Of a stretch of 64,000 nucleotides of DNA, positions 24,121 to 35,700 are shown one piece after another. The notes beneath the pieces are model-generated. The model was not told where the DNA came from, ran no database searches, and worked only from the letters and a program-made list of their open reading frames with translations. Source of the stretch: Acanthornis magna (lineage: Eukaryota > Chordata > Aves > Passeriformes > Acanthizidae); assembly GCA_036785705.1 (NCBI GenBank), contig JAWUZG010000332.1, forward strand, positions 3,658,001 through 3,722,000, written 5' to 3'. How positions within the stretch are numbered: position 1 is the stretch's first letter; each line of letters begins with the position of its first letter. Position numbers and translations under genes: made by a program.

Positions 24121-27100
24121 AGGGCGAGTTTACCAGGTAGAGAATCCTTACCCTTGTTAGGATTTGCCTATATGCAAACCCAACGTGTTGGGATCCTTTA
24201 TAATCCCCTGGAAATCAGAACAGAGATCAGGCAAAAGAGAACCTCCCTACCTCTTCCCCTACATAGCATCCATTGCCAGGAGATGCTGTAGAATTACTTC
24301 TGCAAACAAAAATCCCAGATGAGCTCGGTGGAGAAGGGGATCTGTGGAGAAGAGTGACGCTGCTGCTCAGCACTCCAGCTTCTTTTCCGGGAGGATAGAA
24401 GGCACTGCTCCCATGCGGAACAGCCGTGTGCTCTCCAGGGAAAAACAGCGAGCTTTGCATCTGGAAAGAAATTAATACAACACCTCCTGGTCTGATGTGG
24501 ACTAATAAAAAAGCTCTGAGCCATCACAGCTCCTTGATATTAGCTGAAACCCAGACGGCAATCCCGTTCCAGCTCCTGCAGACTCCGAATTTCAGGAGCG
24601 AAGTCAGGCGCGCACGCTCCACACACGGCTGTGGCTGTGTTCGCGGCAGCAGTCTTGGGAGCACAATGACCCATTTTAAATCGTGGCGTTCTCACAATCT
24701 TGCAGGGTTGGCTTAACTCTGCCTTCACTGGCATCACCAGGAGGTGGCCATCAGCTTCTGGGGAACCTCTGTGTCAAATTCCATGGGCTGTCCTGGAACT
24801 GACAGCTCCTTCATAACGGTGGAGTTGACCCCAAATTGGCAGTAGCCAGAAACACTTGCATATTATTTCTGGAGATGGAGAATAAAGGAAGGCACAGTAG
24901 GACTGTACCTGTCAGCATCCCTTTGGCTTATCCATGCAATCTGCTGGACACCATTTCTCCACGACCCTCTCCCTACAAGGCACTGCAAACTTGGCAAAAA
25001 AGCTATGGCACCGTGAAAGCAGCAAAGCTATGGTTCCTGACACACAGAGTCTCACCAGCAGGTTTCCTGAAGCAAACCCACTGCAAAGCCCTCGAGCCAC
25101 TGCTGCTCAGACAGCTCCTCCAGGACCAGGGTAAGAATCGGACCCTGGGGGTTATCCCCTCACAGGATCTCCCGCCAGGAAACAAGATATTGGCATTTGC
25201 TGGACCACCAGCTCAACAAAAGCTGTGCTGCAGGTTTGTCTGCTCGCACTGACAAGCTGGGAAAGGTATTTTCAAGCTAAAAACGCCATCCTTCTTTTTG
25301 CAGCTCTTGCTGCCACATCTTTTGTTGCCATGAAGGAAAAGAGAAAAACCACTCAGCAAGTACAGCTATTTATCTGTTCAATAAGGACAACGAAGCTCCA
25401 TTCAAGCATCGTCTGATATTCCTGCACTGCATAAATGGCATTTTTGCCATTCTGTTTCCCATCTGCATGTTCCCAAATCCAGCCTCACACCCACTGCACG
25501 TGCAAATGCAGCTCTGAAAGCGGACAAATCTTGTGGATGCTTGGTAGAGACCTGACACAGCCAGCTCAAGTGGGGTATTTCACAAGGCATCTTCTTTTCC
25601 TTTTCATCCTTAAGGAATCAAATCCTCATCATGACAGGATTTATCACATAGCAGTTGTGTCTTACACTAATACACAGTTTTGCTCACAAAAGTGAGCATG
25701 CTTTACCAATTCGTATTGAAGTCCAACTGAATTTAGGTGTGAAAGCAGGCAGAAAGACAGGGAAGCGCATCCTGAAGGTGTCCTCAACCTGCTGCTGACA
25801 CATTCAGCAAGTCCCTCTCTTGAACTCTGATGTCAGCAGGGTCACTGCCAGGACAGAGAAATCCCAGCCTGTGTTTGCAGCAGCTCCATGGGGGTGAGAA
25901 GTGTGGCTGCACTGCTGGGGAAGATGGGCACTGTGGGGTGTCTCTGTGGGTTCCTGTGGATGTCTGGGTGCCCTCCCACAGGGCAGGTCCATCACTCCTC
26001 GGGCCCGTGGCTGCTCCTGGCCCATCCCAGCTGTCACACACAGTCCATGCTGAGCTTGGACTCAGGCTCCACCCTCAGCAGCACTGAGGGCTTGTGTGTG
26101 AGCAGGCTCAGCTGATGGGCTTCAGTGACGGCTTTAAATCACAGATTTGCCCTTTCTGTCTCACAAACCGAGCCTCTGAGGCTGTTCAGGACAGCCCTGC
26201 TGTGAGCTGGCACAAACGCACTCATCAGTCTGGGACAGCTCCAGTTAAGTTACTGTGTCCATGTCCATGAGCCGGCCCAGACACCGTAAAGGCAGAATTC
26301 AGCTCCTTGCTGAGGCCCCCACCCCAGCCCTCAGCACCTCTGAAATCATCCTGGATGTTTATCATCCCAGCAAGAGACATCTGCCATTTCCTTCAACAAT
26401 TCCTCTTTATTTCCTCCTCCTGTCCCTGCAAACAACAGCAATTTCCACATGAAATCAATGAACAGAGCATCCTCCATTCACGCCTCCATCCTAAGCCTCT
26501 CAACTAGGTCCAGCCAGAAAAGGTTAGGAAGTTTTGTGGAAAATTCCTTTAATTCTTATGGTCTCTTTTTCTCTAGAGGCAACTCTGCTAAAGTGCTGAA
26601 GGCCCCAGCAGGTTATAGCCTCCCACAAAGAAACGAGAAAGTTGCTTTTAGGAATGTTTATATTAAAGTGATAGCATGAAGCCTCTCCAGCTCAGCCCTT
26701 TGCCTGCTCACAGGGTCAGTCTGGAGCTGGAGGAGTGAAGTGGAGGCAGAGCCTGTCTGAGGGGCACTCTGACACCTCAGCTGCTTATCTGAGTGGATCA
26801 AAGAGTGATCCTTGGCTGAGCACTGTGCCAGACCCTGCACAGCCTGGAGAGCTCTGGAGGAGGTGCTGCTTCCCTGCAACCATGATGGCTTGTGCCCCCT
26901 GAGCCAGCGTCACCCTCCCTGTCCCACACAGCCATCAGCTCCTCACACCTACAGCCACAGGCTGCTGCCCACACCCACGGGATGCCTGCAAGACAAAATC
27001 CATCCAAAACCACAGCCACGTGGCCAAGGACAGAAAAGGCCCATCTTTTGTGTTAGTTCTCCCATTCAGCAGAGAACTTGGACAGGATAAAGGTTAGACA

Positions 27101-27632
27101 GGAGGAACTGAGACTACACTGAGCAAAAGTAATCAGAAGCTGTTCTTGTAGTTTCCAGAGATGTGAACTTGGGCAAGAGGCTGCATGTAGGAGATCCCAG
27201 AGGTGTGAGAGCTCATGAGGCTCCATAAAGGGAGGCTCACATCACCATGGGTCCAGCCTGCCCTGGCTCTGTGCACGCCCCAGAGAGTGCAGCTGCAAGG
27301 TCCTACCAGTGACACCTGTATCTTGAAAAGCCTCTGCAAGGATATCGACTAGAACACCTGAGCTCTGCTCTATAGAAATGTTTAAAAAAGCAATTAGAGT
27401 TTGCATCTCTACCCAAATGAAGGTTCTTTCCCAGAAACCTCTTCCAGGACCTTAAAAGCCCAAGAAATGCAGATACAGCATCACTCATTGCAATGCTGTG
27501 GGTGGAGAGCACAATCAGACAGACAAGTATATTACACAGGGCACGTGTTGTTCTGTGTTGTATTTGCCTGGTGAAAATGTGCCTGAAGCAGCAGAGTAAT
27601 TGGATGTTCTGCATTTACTTCCATGGAGGAGA
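24121..27632. other. Unclassified sequence with a compact CpG cluster
   Basis: A tight CpG cluster sits at about 24596-24653, with about eight CpGs in 60 bases including GGCGCGCACG and TTCGCGGC. A second AT-rich pocket at about 25215-25480 contains an acceptor-like CCTTCTTTTTGCAG, but no protein family follows it. The 138-codon frame at 24836-25252 (+) has no recognised domain. Confidence 0.5.
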
Positions 27633-28152
27633 TGCTGTGGGTTAACCCCAGTGGGCAGCTAAGCATCAACAACTGCTGGCTCACTCCTTCCCACCCCCAG
27701 TGGGATCAGGGAAGAGAAAAGGAAGAATAAAAGCAAGAAAATTTGGGGTCAGGATAAAAATAAAAATAATAATAACTGTTTCATAAGTGAAGGATGAGTA
27801 GAAGGGGAGAGAAGAAAACAAAACAAAAAAGTGATGCAAAGGCAATCACTCATCCACTTGCATGAGTACATGATTCCCAGCCAGTTCCCAAGCACATGCT
27901 TAACCCATTTATGGCCAAGCACAATGTTGAATGGTGTGGAATACCTGAGTGTTCAGGGAATATCTCTGTGGTCAGGTCATCTGCCCACCTGTGTCCCTCC
28001 CAACCGATTGCATGGCCCCAAATCTACTCTAACAAAAGTTAGAATCTTAGCGTGTTATTGGTGTTGTTTTGATCAAAAAGCAGGAACACGGTAATTATGA
28101 GCCACTGTGAAGACAATTATCTTTATCCTTCCCAGGCCCAGACCATGAGACA
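27633..28152 (-). mobile_element. Solo LTR of an avian ERVL-like element, antisense
   Basis: The plus strand begins TGTGGGTTAACCCCAGTGGG, continues with ACTCCTTCCCACCCCCAGTG and an A-rich stretch with AATAATAATAACTG, then GGGAATATCTCTGTGGTCAG and TGTGTCCCTCCCAACCGATT, and ends with CCACTGTGAAGACAATTATC. In reverse complement this follows the order of a common avian ERV LTR, including the GGGTTAACCCCA-type 3' end. No gag, pol or env sequence adjoins it, so it is a solo LTR or recombination remnant. Target-site duplications are not clear. It is quite diverged and so probably old. Confidence 0.85.
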
Positions 28153-29149
28153 CCCAAGGCCCTGCTGAGGGAAGGCGCTGGTGCTCACATCACCTCCCCA
28201 TGCAGCACTGTGAGCCGTGTTCCCCCGGCAGGCTCTGCTGGCACTGACACCCTGGCTGGCTGTGACACTCCAGGCTTCGGGTGGCCAGGGGACAGCAGCA
28301 GAGCAGGGCCACAGCTGCCAGCCCTGCTCCTCATGCTCCGGGGACAGCGATGGGCAGGGAAAGCATCTGCTGTTGTCTCTGCCCGTGGGAGAAGGGAAAG
28401 GGGGAGCTCAGGCAGCCGTGAGAGCAGTGACATTCTCTCCCTGAGTAGGAACCAGGGAAGGCAGGTGATGTCAGCACAGAAAACAAGCTGCAGAGGGGAT
28501 TCCTCCAGGATGTGTGGGGAAGAAGGTGGAGAGGGGAGTCCCTGGTGATTCCCAGAAATAATTCAGTATGAAAAAGCCTGAACTGACAGCACCAGCTACT
28601 CAGGCAGGTGAGATCAGCCTGCATGGATTCCAGGCTCTGTCCCACCAAGAGTGGGGGACAAATCTGCCTTGCTCCAGGCTGCCTTAGGATCAGGGCAATG
28701 CAGAGAGCACTTTCTTGGCATAACTCCTCTAATCCAGAGACAGAAGAGCCTGGGGGAATGAATTTGATTTTGCACAGGGAAGAAGCTGCAGCAAATCTGC
28801 ATTATTATTTTTGTCCTCCCCAACATGCTGCCTCTTGTGCAGGTGTGAGGGCACAGAGCACAAGAGGAGCCGTCTCCAGACTTTGCTTCCCTCCCTCTTC
28901 TCACAGCCACTCCATGTATTTGGCTCCTCTGGGCCGAAGGAAGGCCTCCCACCCTTCACCATTGTCTTTTTGTGTCACTGCCAGTTCACCTCTGCCTTGT
29001 TCACTGTGGCACAGCCGAGGCCACAGCTGGCCCAGGGCGATGCCACCAACTGCCACCTCTGTCTGCGGGTGCCTGGAGCAGAGAGCTCAGCACCACAGAG
29101 CTCTTGTGATCTGCTCAGGCAGCCAGGGCTCTCTCCAAATTACTGCTTC
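28153..29149. other. Unclassified, stop-poor sequence
   Basis: GC-moderate, pyrimidine-rich sequence. A plus frame of 321 codons runs from 28608 to 29573, the longest in the window. Its translation is rich in Ser, Pro, Leu and Cys with no domain, and other frames on both strands are also open over the same bases. I do not call it a gene. Confidence 0.5.
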
Positions 29150-29780
29150 CCAAACAGCGCCTTCTCATTACATAATTCTGCCTGTAATTGTTGTTGCCCA
29201 AAGGTATGAGCTGTGTTTCTTGCAGGCTATTACCAAAATCATTCTTTTCTGCTCACTGTCAAAACCCTCCCTCCCGACATTTATTCCCTGCTCTCTCCCC
29301 TCATTTGCATTGCTCCTTTCGAGAGCCCGGCGTGGGGGTTTTCCACGCCTGTCCCCCGTGTTATCACCACCACAGTACACAGTGGGGGGAGTGACCATTC
29401 TCCCGGGCAGCATCTCCCCTTCCTCCTGTGCCAGACGAGTGCTCCTCCCTCCATCAAGACTTTCCACATATTGCGAGCTATTCCGGCTAATTGCTGCTCC
29501 AGTCTCCAGCACGGTCTGCGCCGCACCACAGCACACTGCGAAGGGTTATCCGCTGTCTTCCCCAGTCCACTAATTGTGTAATTATGCAGAAATGGCCTGT
29601 CTGGTACAATCTATTTCTCATACTCCCCTGTGGTGCTTGTTGCTTACAATGCTCATTATTCCTCTAAGTATTTGCAGACCTTCACCCTCCATCATATTTC
29701 CACAAATTGCAGTTCTATTAACAAGGGAACAATTCCTGAAGTCCTTGCAAATACTGTATTCATTTTCTCAACTGCTCCCT
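29150..29780. other. Candidate conserved non-coding block
   Basis: Single-copy sequence with retained CpGs (ATATTGCGAGCTATTCCGGC, CTGCGCCGCACC), a perfect POU octamer ATTTGCAT at 29303-29310, and homeodomain-like CACTAATTGTGTAATTATGC at about 29568-29587. An AT-rich flank follows. This motif density is the best regulatory-looking signal in the middle of the window. Conservation cannot be shown here, and the boundaries are approximate. Confidence 0.3.
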
Positions 29781-30238
29781 TCTTTCTGGCCAGGAGCAGA
29801 TCGAGCTCTGTCTCCAGGCTGGCTCAGGTCAGGGAAGGTGCCTTTGCTCTGGAGCCCCTCCCTGCCCCATGCCCATCCCCAGGCTCGGGGGGCTGTGCTG
29901 TTGGGACCCCAGGAGCGGAGCAGAGGGCAGGGAGCTGTCCCACTCGGGGTGCCTGTGGGGTCACACACCTCACCCTGTGCCATGGGGCCATGCCGCCGGC
30001 TCTGCGCTGCTCCATCCCGCAAGGAGACAGGCAGGCTCTGTGCTCATCCCGGATCTCTGCCGGGTGCCAGGCTCAGCTGGCTGAGCAATTACACACCAGC
30101 TAGAGCCTGCACTTCAGACTCAGCTTCCTGCCACAGGCATGCCACGGGTCTGGACTCAGAGCAGCCCCCTCCAGAGAGAAGGAGCCTACGCCACGGGTGC
30201 CACCACCATCCCCTGCCTGGTGTGGGTAGCGACGTTCA
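29781..30238. other. GC-richer unclassified sequence
   Basis: A modest rise in GC and CpG (for example AGGCTCGGGGGGC, CATGCCGCCGGC, CATCCCGCAAGG). Long open frames (237 and 157 codons) overlap each other in different frames, end in CR1 sequence and have no domain. Confidence 0.5.
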
Positions 30239-30730
30239 CAGAATCATGGAATATCATGGGTTGGAAGGGACCCACAAGGATCAATAAATCCATAAATAAC
30301 AATCCCACCCTATGCCTGAGAGCGCTGTCTGGCAGCCTTGGGGCTGTGACCACGGCCCCGGGGAGCCTGTTCAGTGCCTGACCACCCTCTGGGGGAAGAA
30401 CCTTTTCCTCATATCCAACATAAAACTCCCCTGCCAGAGCTCCAGCCTCGGGTCCTGTCACTGGTCACCAGAGAAAAGAGATCAGTGTCTGTTTCTCCTC
30501 TTTCCCTCACAAGGAAATTGCAGACTGCAGTGAGGTCTCCCCTCAGTCTCCTTTCCAGGCTGAACAGATGAAGTGCTCTCCTCATCCTCAGCCGCCTCTC
30601 ACACAGCTTCCCCTCCAGACCCTTCACCATCTTCACTGCCCTCCCTTGGACACTCTCTAAGAGCTTAATATCTTCCTTACATTGGATGACCAAGGTCAGA
30701 CCCGGACCTCCTCAGTCTGGACCTTCTGAG
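30239..30730 (-). mobile_element. CR1 LINE 3' end, antisense, about 490 bp
   Basis: The plus strand opens with CAGAATCATGGAATATCATG, GGGTTGGAAGGGACCCACAA and GGATCAATAAATCC, then has CCACCCTCTGGGGGAAGAAC, TCCTGTCACTGGTCACCAGA, TTGCAGACTGCAGTGAGGTC and CACTGCCCTCCCTTGGACAC. This is a reverse-complement CR1 copy of the subtype with a GGGACCCACAAGGATCA start, and it is the longest CR1 fragment here. Frames across it are repeat sequence, not genes. The right end is approximate. Confidence 0.93.
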
Positions 30731-32264
30731 CTACAGAAAGGCTAAGGGGCCACAAAGTCGGCTAGACATCCTGCTGGCCAGACACAGCTGACACAAGCCA
30801 CTGCTGAGTGGGGACACGGCCTTTGGGGCAGGCTGGGGAGGTTCTGGACACAGCACGAAGGTCCCTGGGATGGTGGCTCTTCTAGGGCTGTGTTGGATGT
30901 GGGAGATGGCCCTGGGAGACAGTCAGGCCAGTCTGGCGTGAGTCAGCAACAGGGCTGGAGGGAGCTTTGCCCAAGGCACATGGTAGGAGATCTCCCTGCC
31001 CTGAGAAGTGATATTTCAGGGAATTTCCCTCCTTGCCGACAAGAGCAATCAGAGGTACACCAGGGCAGCCACCATATGACTGCTGAAAAATTCAGAGCCT
31101 TGCCTTGTGTCAGCACCACCACAGGCTCGGGGGAGAGCCCCAGACCCAGCAGCTGTTTTCTGCATGAGACTAGAAACAGCACTGCTGAGCCGCACTTGGT
31201 GCCAGCATATCCCTAAAATACCCCATCCCTCCGAGGAAACCCTGAGATCCCAAAGGCCCGGGAGTGCAGGGCAGTGGGAGGCTGCACTCACAGCAGCACC
31301 TGGCAGCCCTGGGGGCAGGGACAGCAGAATGGCCTTCCCAACAGCAAATGTTGCCTGACGGACCTGCCTCTGCCTCACTGCAGCAAATGCAAACCCTCAG
31401 GGTGAACAGGGGCCCTCTCTCAGAGCTGAGGGAGAATTTAGGATGGGCCAAGGGGTGTTTAGGCTTCGTAGTGATGGTTGGGTTGGTCTTTAGCTTTTGC
31501 CCATTGGCTCACCTTCCTTCCCTGATCCATCCCTGTCCCTGACTATCCTCTCTGCCATTTCCCAACATCGGATTCTCAGTTTCCCTTCGACTTGCTGGTG
31601 CTTCTCTCACATGTTTTCCTTGCCAGCTCCAAGCAGTCAGCCTGCTCCTTTGACACCCACACCATGGCACGCACCAAGCCTGAGGGCTCTCCCAGGAGCA
31701 CATCCACACTGTGCACCTTGTCCCCCTGAAGGACTCGCAGTGCAGCAGTTGGCTCAGCAATACCCAAGTTATCTCTAGGCACCTGAGATGCCACCACAGC
31801 TCCTTGGCAAGCCAAATCCAGGAGAAGCCAAGTGACACCAGACACACTGGGATGAAATTACACGCAAAACCCTGCAGCTGCTTCATCTCATGTCCCCCAG
31901 CCATCATGTTCCAGCTGTCTCCATCACAATCACCCTTCTTTGGGGGTCTCTGGGAGCAGCCCTACAGCTGCTGTGGCTGTGCCCTGTGCATCACACCTCC
32001 CCGAGAGGTTAGGAGAGAACAACAAAAGAGGGATGGTGAAGCCCCAGAGCAGCTGTAACAAGCCTTGGTGGTCAGTTGGCACATAACACATCTTGGGCCT
32101 GTCCCCCTGTGCCACCACAGCACCTGTGTCACCTGGATTGCTCCCTCACACCCAGAGCTCTGCAGCAGAACAGAGCTCAGCGCCATAGTCCCAAGCTGAC
32201 CATCAGCTCTTACCAGCAACAAGCCAGGGAAAGGCTCAGAAAGATGGAAGGGATCTTTCTACAA
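30731..32264. other. Unclassified non-coding sequence
   Basis: No exon or additional repeat is recognised. Frames of 108-132 codons on both strands overlap and have no domain. Confidence 0.55.
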
Positions 32265-32740
32265 GAATAAATTGGGGTTTACTGCAAAGCTGGCTGCCAT
32301 GAGCGGCCTGACTAATGGCGATATCCAGAGTAAATTTATGTCAGGCTTAATTTCCATTTTGAATTTCCAGTACAGCTTTTGGCTGGTCTGACTTGGGCCA
32401 CAGACACAGTGCAATAAGAACTGTTACAACTGTTGATCATGGTAATAGACCAAATGTGTTATTAAGCTTCACGTGGGTTTATCTCAGGCGTAGTATTCCA
32501 CAAGAGAATTTAAATGTCCCCATAAAATTTAATTCTAACCATCTTTCTCTAGATATTTCTGAAGGGGGCTCTCCCACGAGAGGCCTGGTGCTCTCTGCTT
32601 TCATTAAGTCTAGACATTTCATAAAGCAGTCTCTTTTTTTAGTATTCTGTCTTCTTCATTGGAAGTCAAGAGTTGATAAGACTTCACAAAAAGAGAAGAG
32701 GAGAATTCACAAAAACACCCTACTTTGACACCATTTGGTC
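32265..32740. other. Candidate conserved non-coding block
   Basis: AT-rich unique sequence with GACTAATGGCGATATCCAGA, GTCAGGCTTAATTTCC, AACTGTTGATCATGGTAATA and ATTAAGCTTCACGTGGGTTT (an E-box CACGTG). It has retained CpGs and several TAAT cores. The 111-codon plus frame at 32393-32728 has no recognisable family. Enhancer-like function is inference. Confidence 0.25.
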
Positions 32741-35700
32741 AGCTCAGCTGTAGGTCTCAGCAGAGAGTTAATGGAGGAGAATGAATATGCTGCTCAGTCA
32801 GACAGGACTCCTCCATCCTCCTTTAATGACAGAACAGCTGCTTTCGTAACTACCCCCTGCAGATATTAAAGCTGAGAAAAATCCTTCTCATAGCAAACCG
32901 CAAAAAGAAAGGAGTTTTCTTCTGTAATGCCATGTCAATGAACTTCTTAGGACTCATCTGAAGGCAGACCTCCTTGGCGTTCTCAGGCCAGGAGACCATT
33001 CACAGATACACCTGGACAAATCATTCAGCGCAAATAAATCCACTGAAGAACTAGATATTCCTTCCTGTTTGTAAAATGTTTCTTAGCTGATCTTACCAGC
33101 TAAAGATTACAAATACATTTATAAACATCTGCTGAATAGTTTACAGGAGGAAATGTCAGGCTCTGACGCAGGTCATGCGTTATGATCTGCATTCTGTCCA
33201 CACAGCCACCCCAGATGTGATGGCCACGATCACGCACATGTGGCTGTGGGCTTGGGTCAGACCAGCACAGGTGAGGGCACTGGTGAAGAGAGAGAAACCT
33301 GAGCACTCATAATGTGTCTGCTTTTGCACTCCCACAGGGAGACTCGCTCCAGCTCCCTGCAGCTATCATTTTTATATAGATATAAACTTGCATTATGTAA
33401 GGGAGCACTTTGGCATCCCTCCTGCCCCAGATGCCCGTGTGCTGGGCAAGGCAAGGTCGCAAGTCCCAGCAGCTCCCTAACCACCAAACAGCCCCGTTAA
33501 TGACAACCTATAACTCTGGCAAATGCAAAATTTGAAATTGTAGGAGGCACCTCAAAGCCTGGCCAACCTTGTTCAGCCCTTGCTGACAAGTTGGCTTTGG
33601 TAGCACTGCCGAAAAATAAGCTGGTTGACAAGTCTGTCCCATCTGCAGTGGCCTCATTCAGCCCCAAGGGAAGTTTCATGATGATACACCTCCTTGAGCA
33701 TAGATAAGGGAGAGGGCCAGGGTCTCAAGTGAAAGCCTGTGATGCACCAAATACTTTATTCAAGTGTTCAAGTAGTGGAAAAAATCCTGCAAACGGACTA
33801 GTGATGACATAGACTGGCACACTAGGGATTCAGAGGGCACAGAGCAGTGTTTGCACCTTTCTATGGAGCTAAATACCCACTATCTTGAAGAAACAGTCTC
33901 TGTTTTGCCTCAGAGACTTCTGTTAACTCAGGTAAGTATACACAGAAGTTAGTGCCTTCCTCTATAAAGCACACAAGCAGAAACAGCAGAATTTCTGGCA
34001 AAACAACAGATTTTGATCCCATACCTTTCCCCACTTGAGGGAAGAAAATTCTTTCCCTTCCCCTTTCCACCATTCCCAGAGTCTGTTTTAGGACTTTGTC
34101 TACAATTCTTTGGTCTAACACAATTGAGAGCTTTTTCTGCCTCATGTGCCATAACAAAACAGTAATGTCCTTCTCTGGCCGTCATTCGACCCTGAACAAT
34201 TTGGTCCATGAGTAGTGGAAATGCCTGTCCCATCTGCCTCTGTTTAGAGCATGGCCAAGATGTTTTGCTTCTCTTCTTGGCTAAGGCATAAAACTTGGAG
34301 TGATCCCACCACTCAGCCCTGTCCCCTGAGCTCCCCAAAGGTACACTGGCAGTTTTAAAGGCAAATTCAGTGCAGATGACTAAGCTTTCAATGTAAATAA
34401 CCCAAGGCCCCATCCTGCTCAGAGACATCACACATCGCACAGAGAAACACAGACTCCCATGTGTTCCCTCAGTGTCCCAATCCATGAGCGAGGTTCCCAC
34501 GGCCCAGAGGCACAGGGTGACAGGAGACAGCTCAGAGCAGTCTCTGTCCCTCTTGGCTCTTTCAGTCAAATGGAATAGAGCAGAGACATGGAGCCAGATG
34601 GACCATTCCCTGCTCCCCACACCCCCCAGCCCTTCGGTGTTCCTCCAATCCATCTCCCTGTGGCCACCAGCCCTTCCTGCCTCTCATGTCCTTGTCCCAG
34701 CATCGGGGACAGAGTGGCCAGGCCACTGAGCACAGACCTCAGAGCCCATTCATAACATCTGCTACATCCAGGACTTGTGCTTCCCGATTGAATTCTTCTC
34801 ACGGGAGGTCTTGTGCAGCAGCCACTCTTTGCCTTGAGTCTCAGCAGCTTGTGTCACACAAAGTCATGGGACACAGCCTGGCAGCTCAGAACCAGCAGGG
34901 AGGTCAAAGAATGATGGGTGACCTCAGGACACGTCAGCTCAGAGTCATCCCAGATGGCCAAGGTGACACAAAGTCCATTCTGGCCACACCAAAGTGCAGG
35001 TGAATCCACCTCAGATTCACATCACTCTCCAGACACTCTTATCCCTTTCTGTAGGGAGGGGCTAGGACAGAGCCTGCTTGGCTGGCACGGTGAAATGGAG
35101 TGCCCAGCCATGGTCTCTGTGACACAGGGAGGGTTAGGGACAGGGTTCTCTGCTCATGACATTTTGCAGGCAGTGCTTGCCCAGCTTTTTATCAAAGCAA
35201 TCCATTTCACAGTCCTGGAAAAGCGAAATGAGGCAACACCAGGAGGAAAATCACAAAGATGACATTCTCCCACACAAAGTTCAGCAGGGGAAGGGCCAGG
35301 AAGGCCAGGAGAGCTCCTTAGAAGGCACAAGGAACACAAGTCACCTAGCACTTACAACTTCAGACTCAAGCAGAATAACTGGAAGGGACAGAAGGAACAC
35401 CAGGGACTTCTGGGTTGGGAAAAACTTGGGTATTGGGTGGAAGACAGTGGGAAAGAGATTAATATCACACACATTAGCCTAGATGGAAGATTTATGCATT
35501 GCACAGATCTGGATTTGCCCACAGCCCAGTTTCAGTACTTTCAAAAGTGCAAGTCAGTTCTGAGTGCCCACACCCAGGACACTGGTCCCCTTCCACCACT
35601 GCTGTGTTTGACCACCCACCCCAGTGATGGTCCCACCTGAGACTGCTCAGGGTAACTGTGAAGGATAAAGGGCTTGGGTTTAAAAACATCTCTGCCTGTT

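Noticed and set aside
27633..28152. Full-length endogenous retrovirus at the antisense LTR
   Set aside because: No partner LTR within a suitable distance and orientation, and no gag, pol or env motifs on either side. Consistent with a solo LTR.
28608..29573. 321-codon plus-strand open frame as a protein-coding gene
   Set aside because: No recognisable domain, a Ser/Pro/Leu/Cys-rich random-looking translation, and long open frames in other frames and on the opposite strand. Kept only as a composition finding.
29574..30287. 237-codon plus-strand frame as a gene
   Set aside because: It ends within CR1 sequence and another 157-codon frame overlaps it. No domain.
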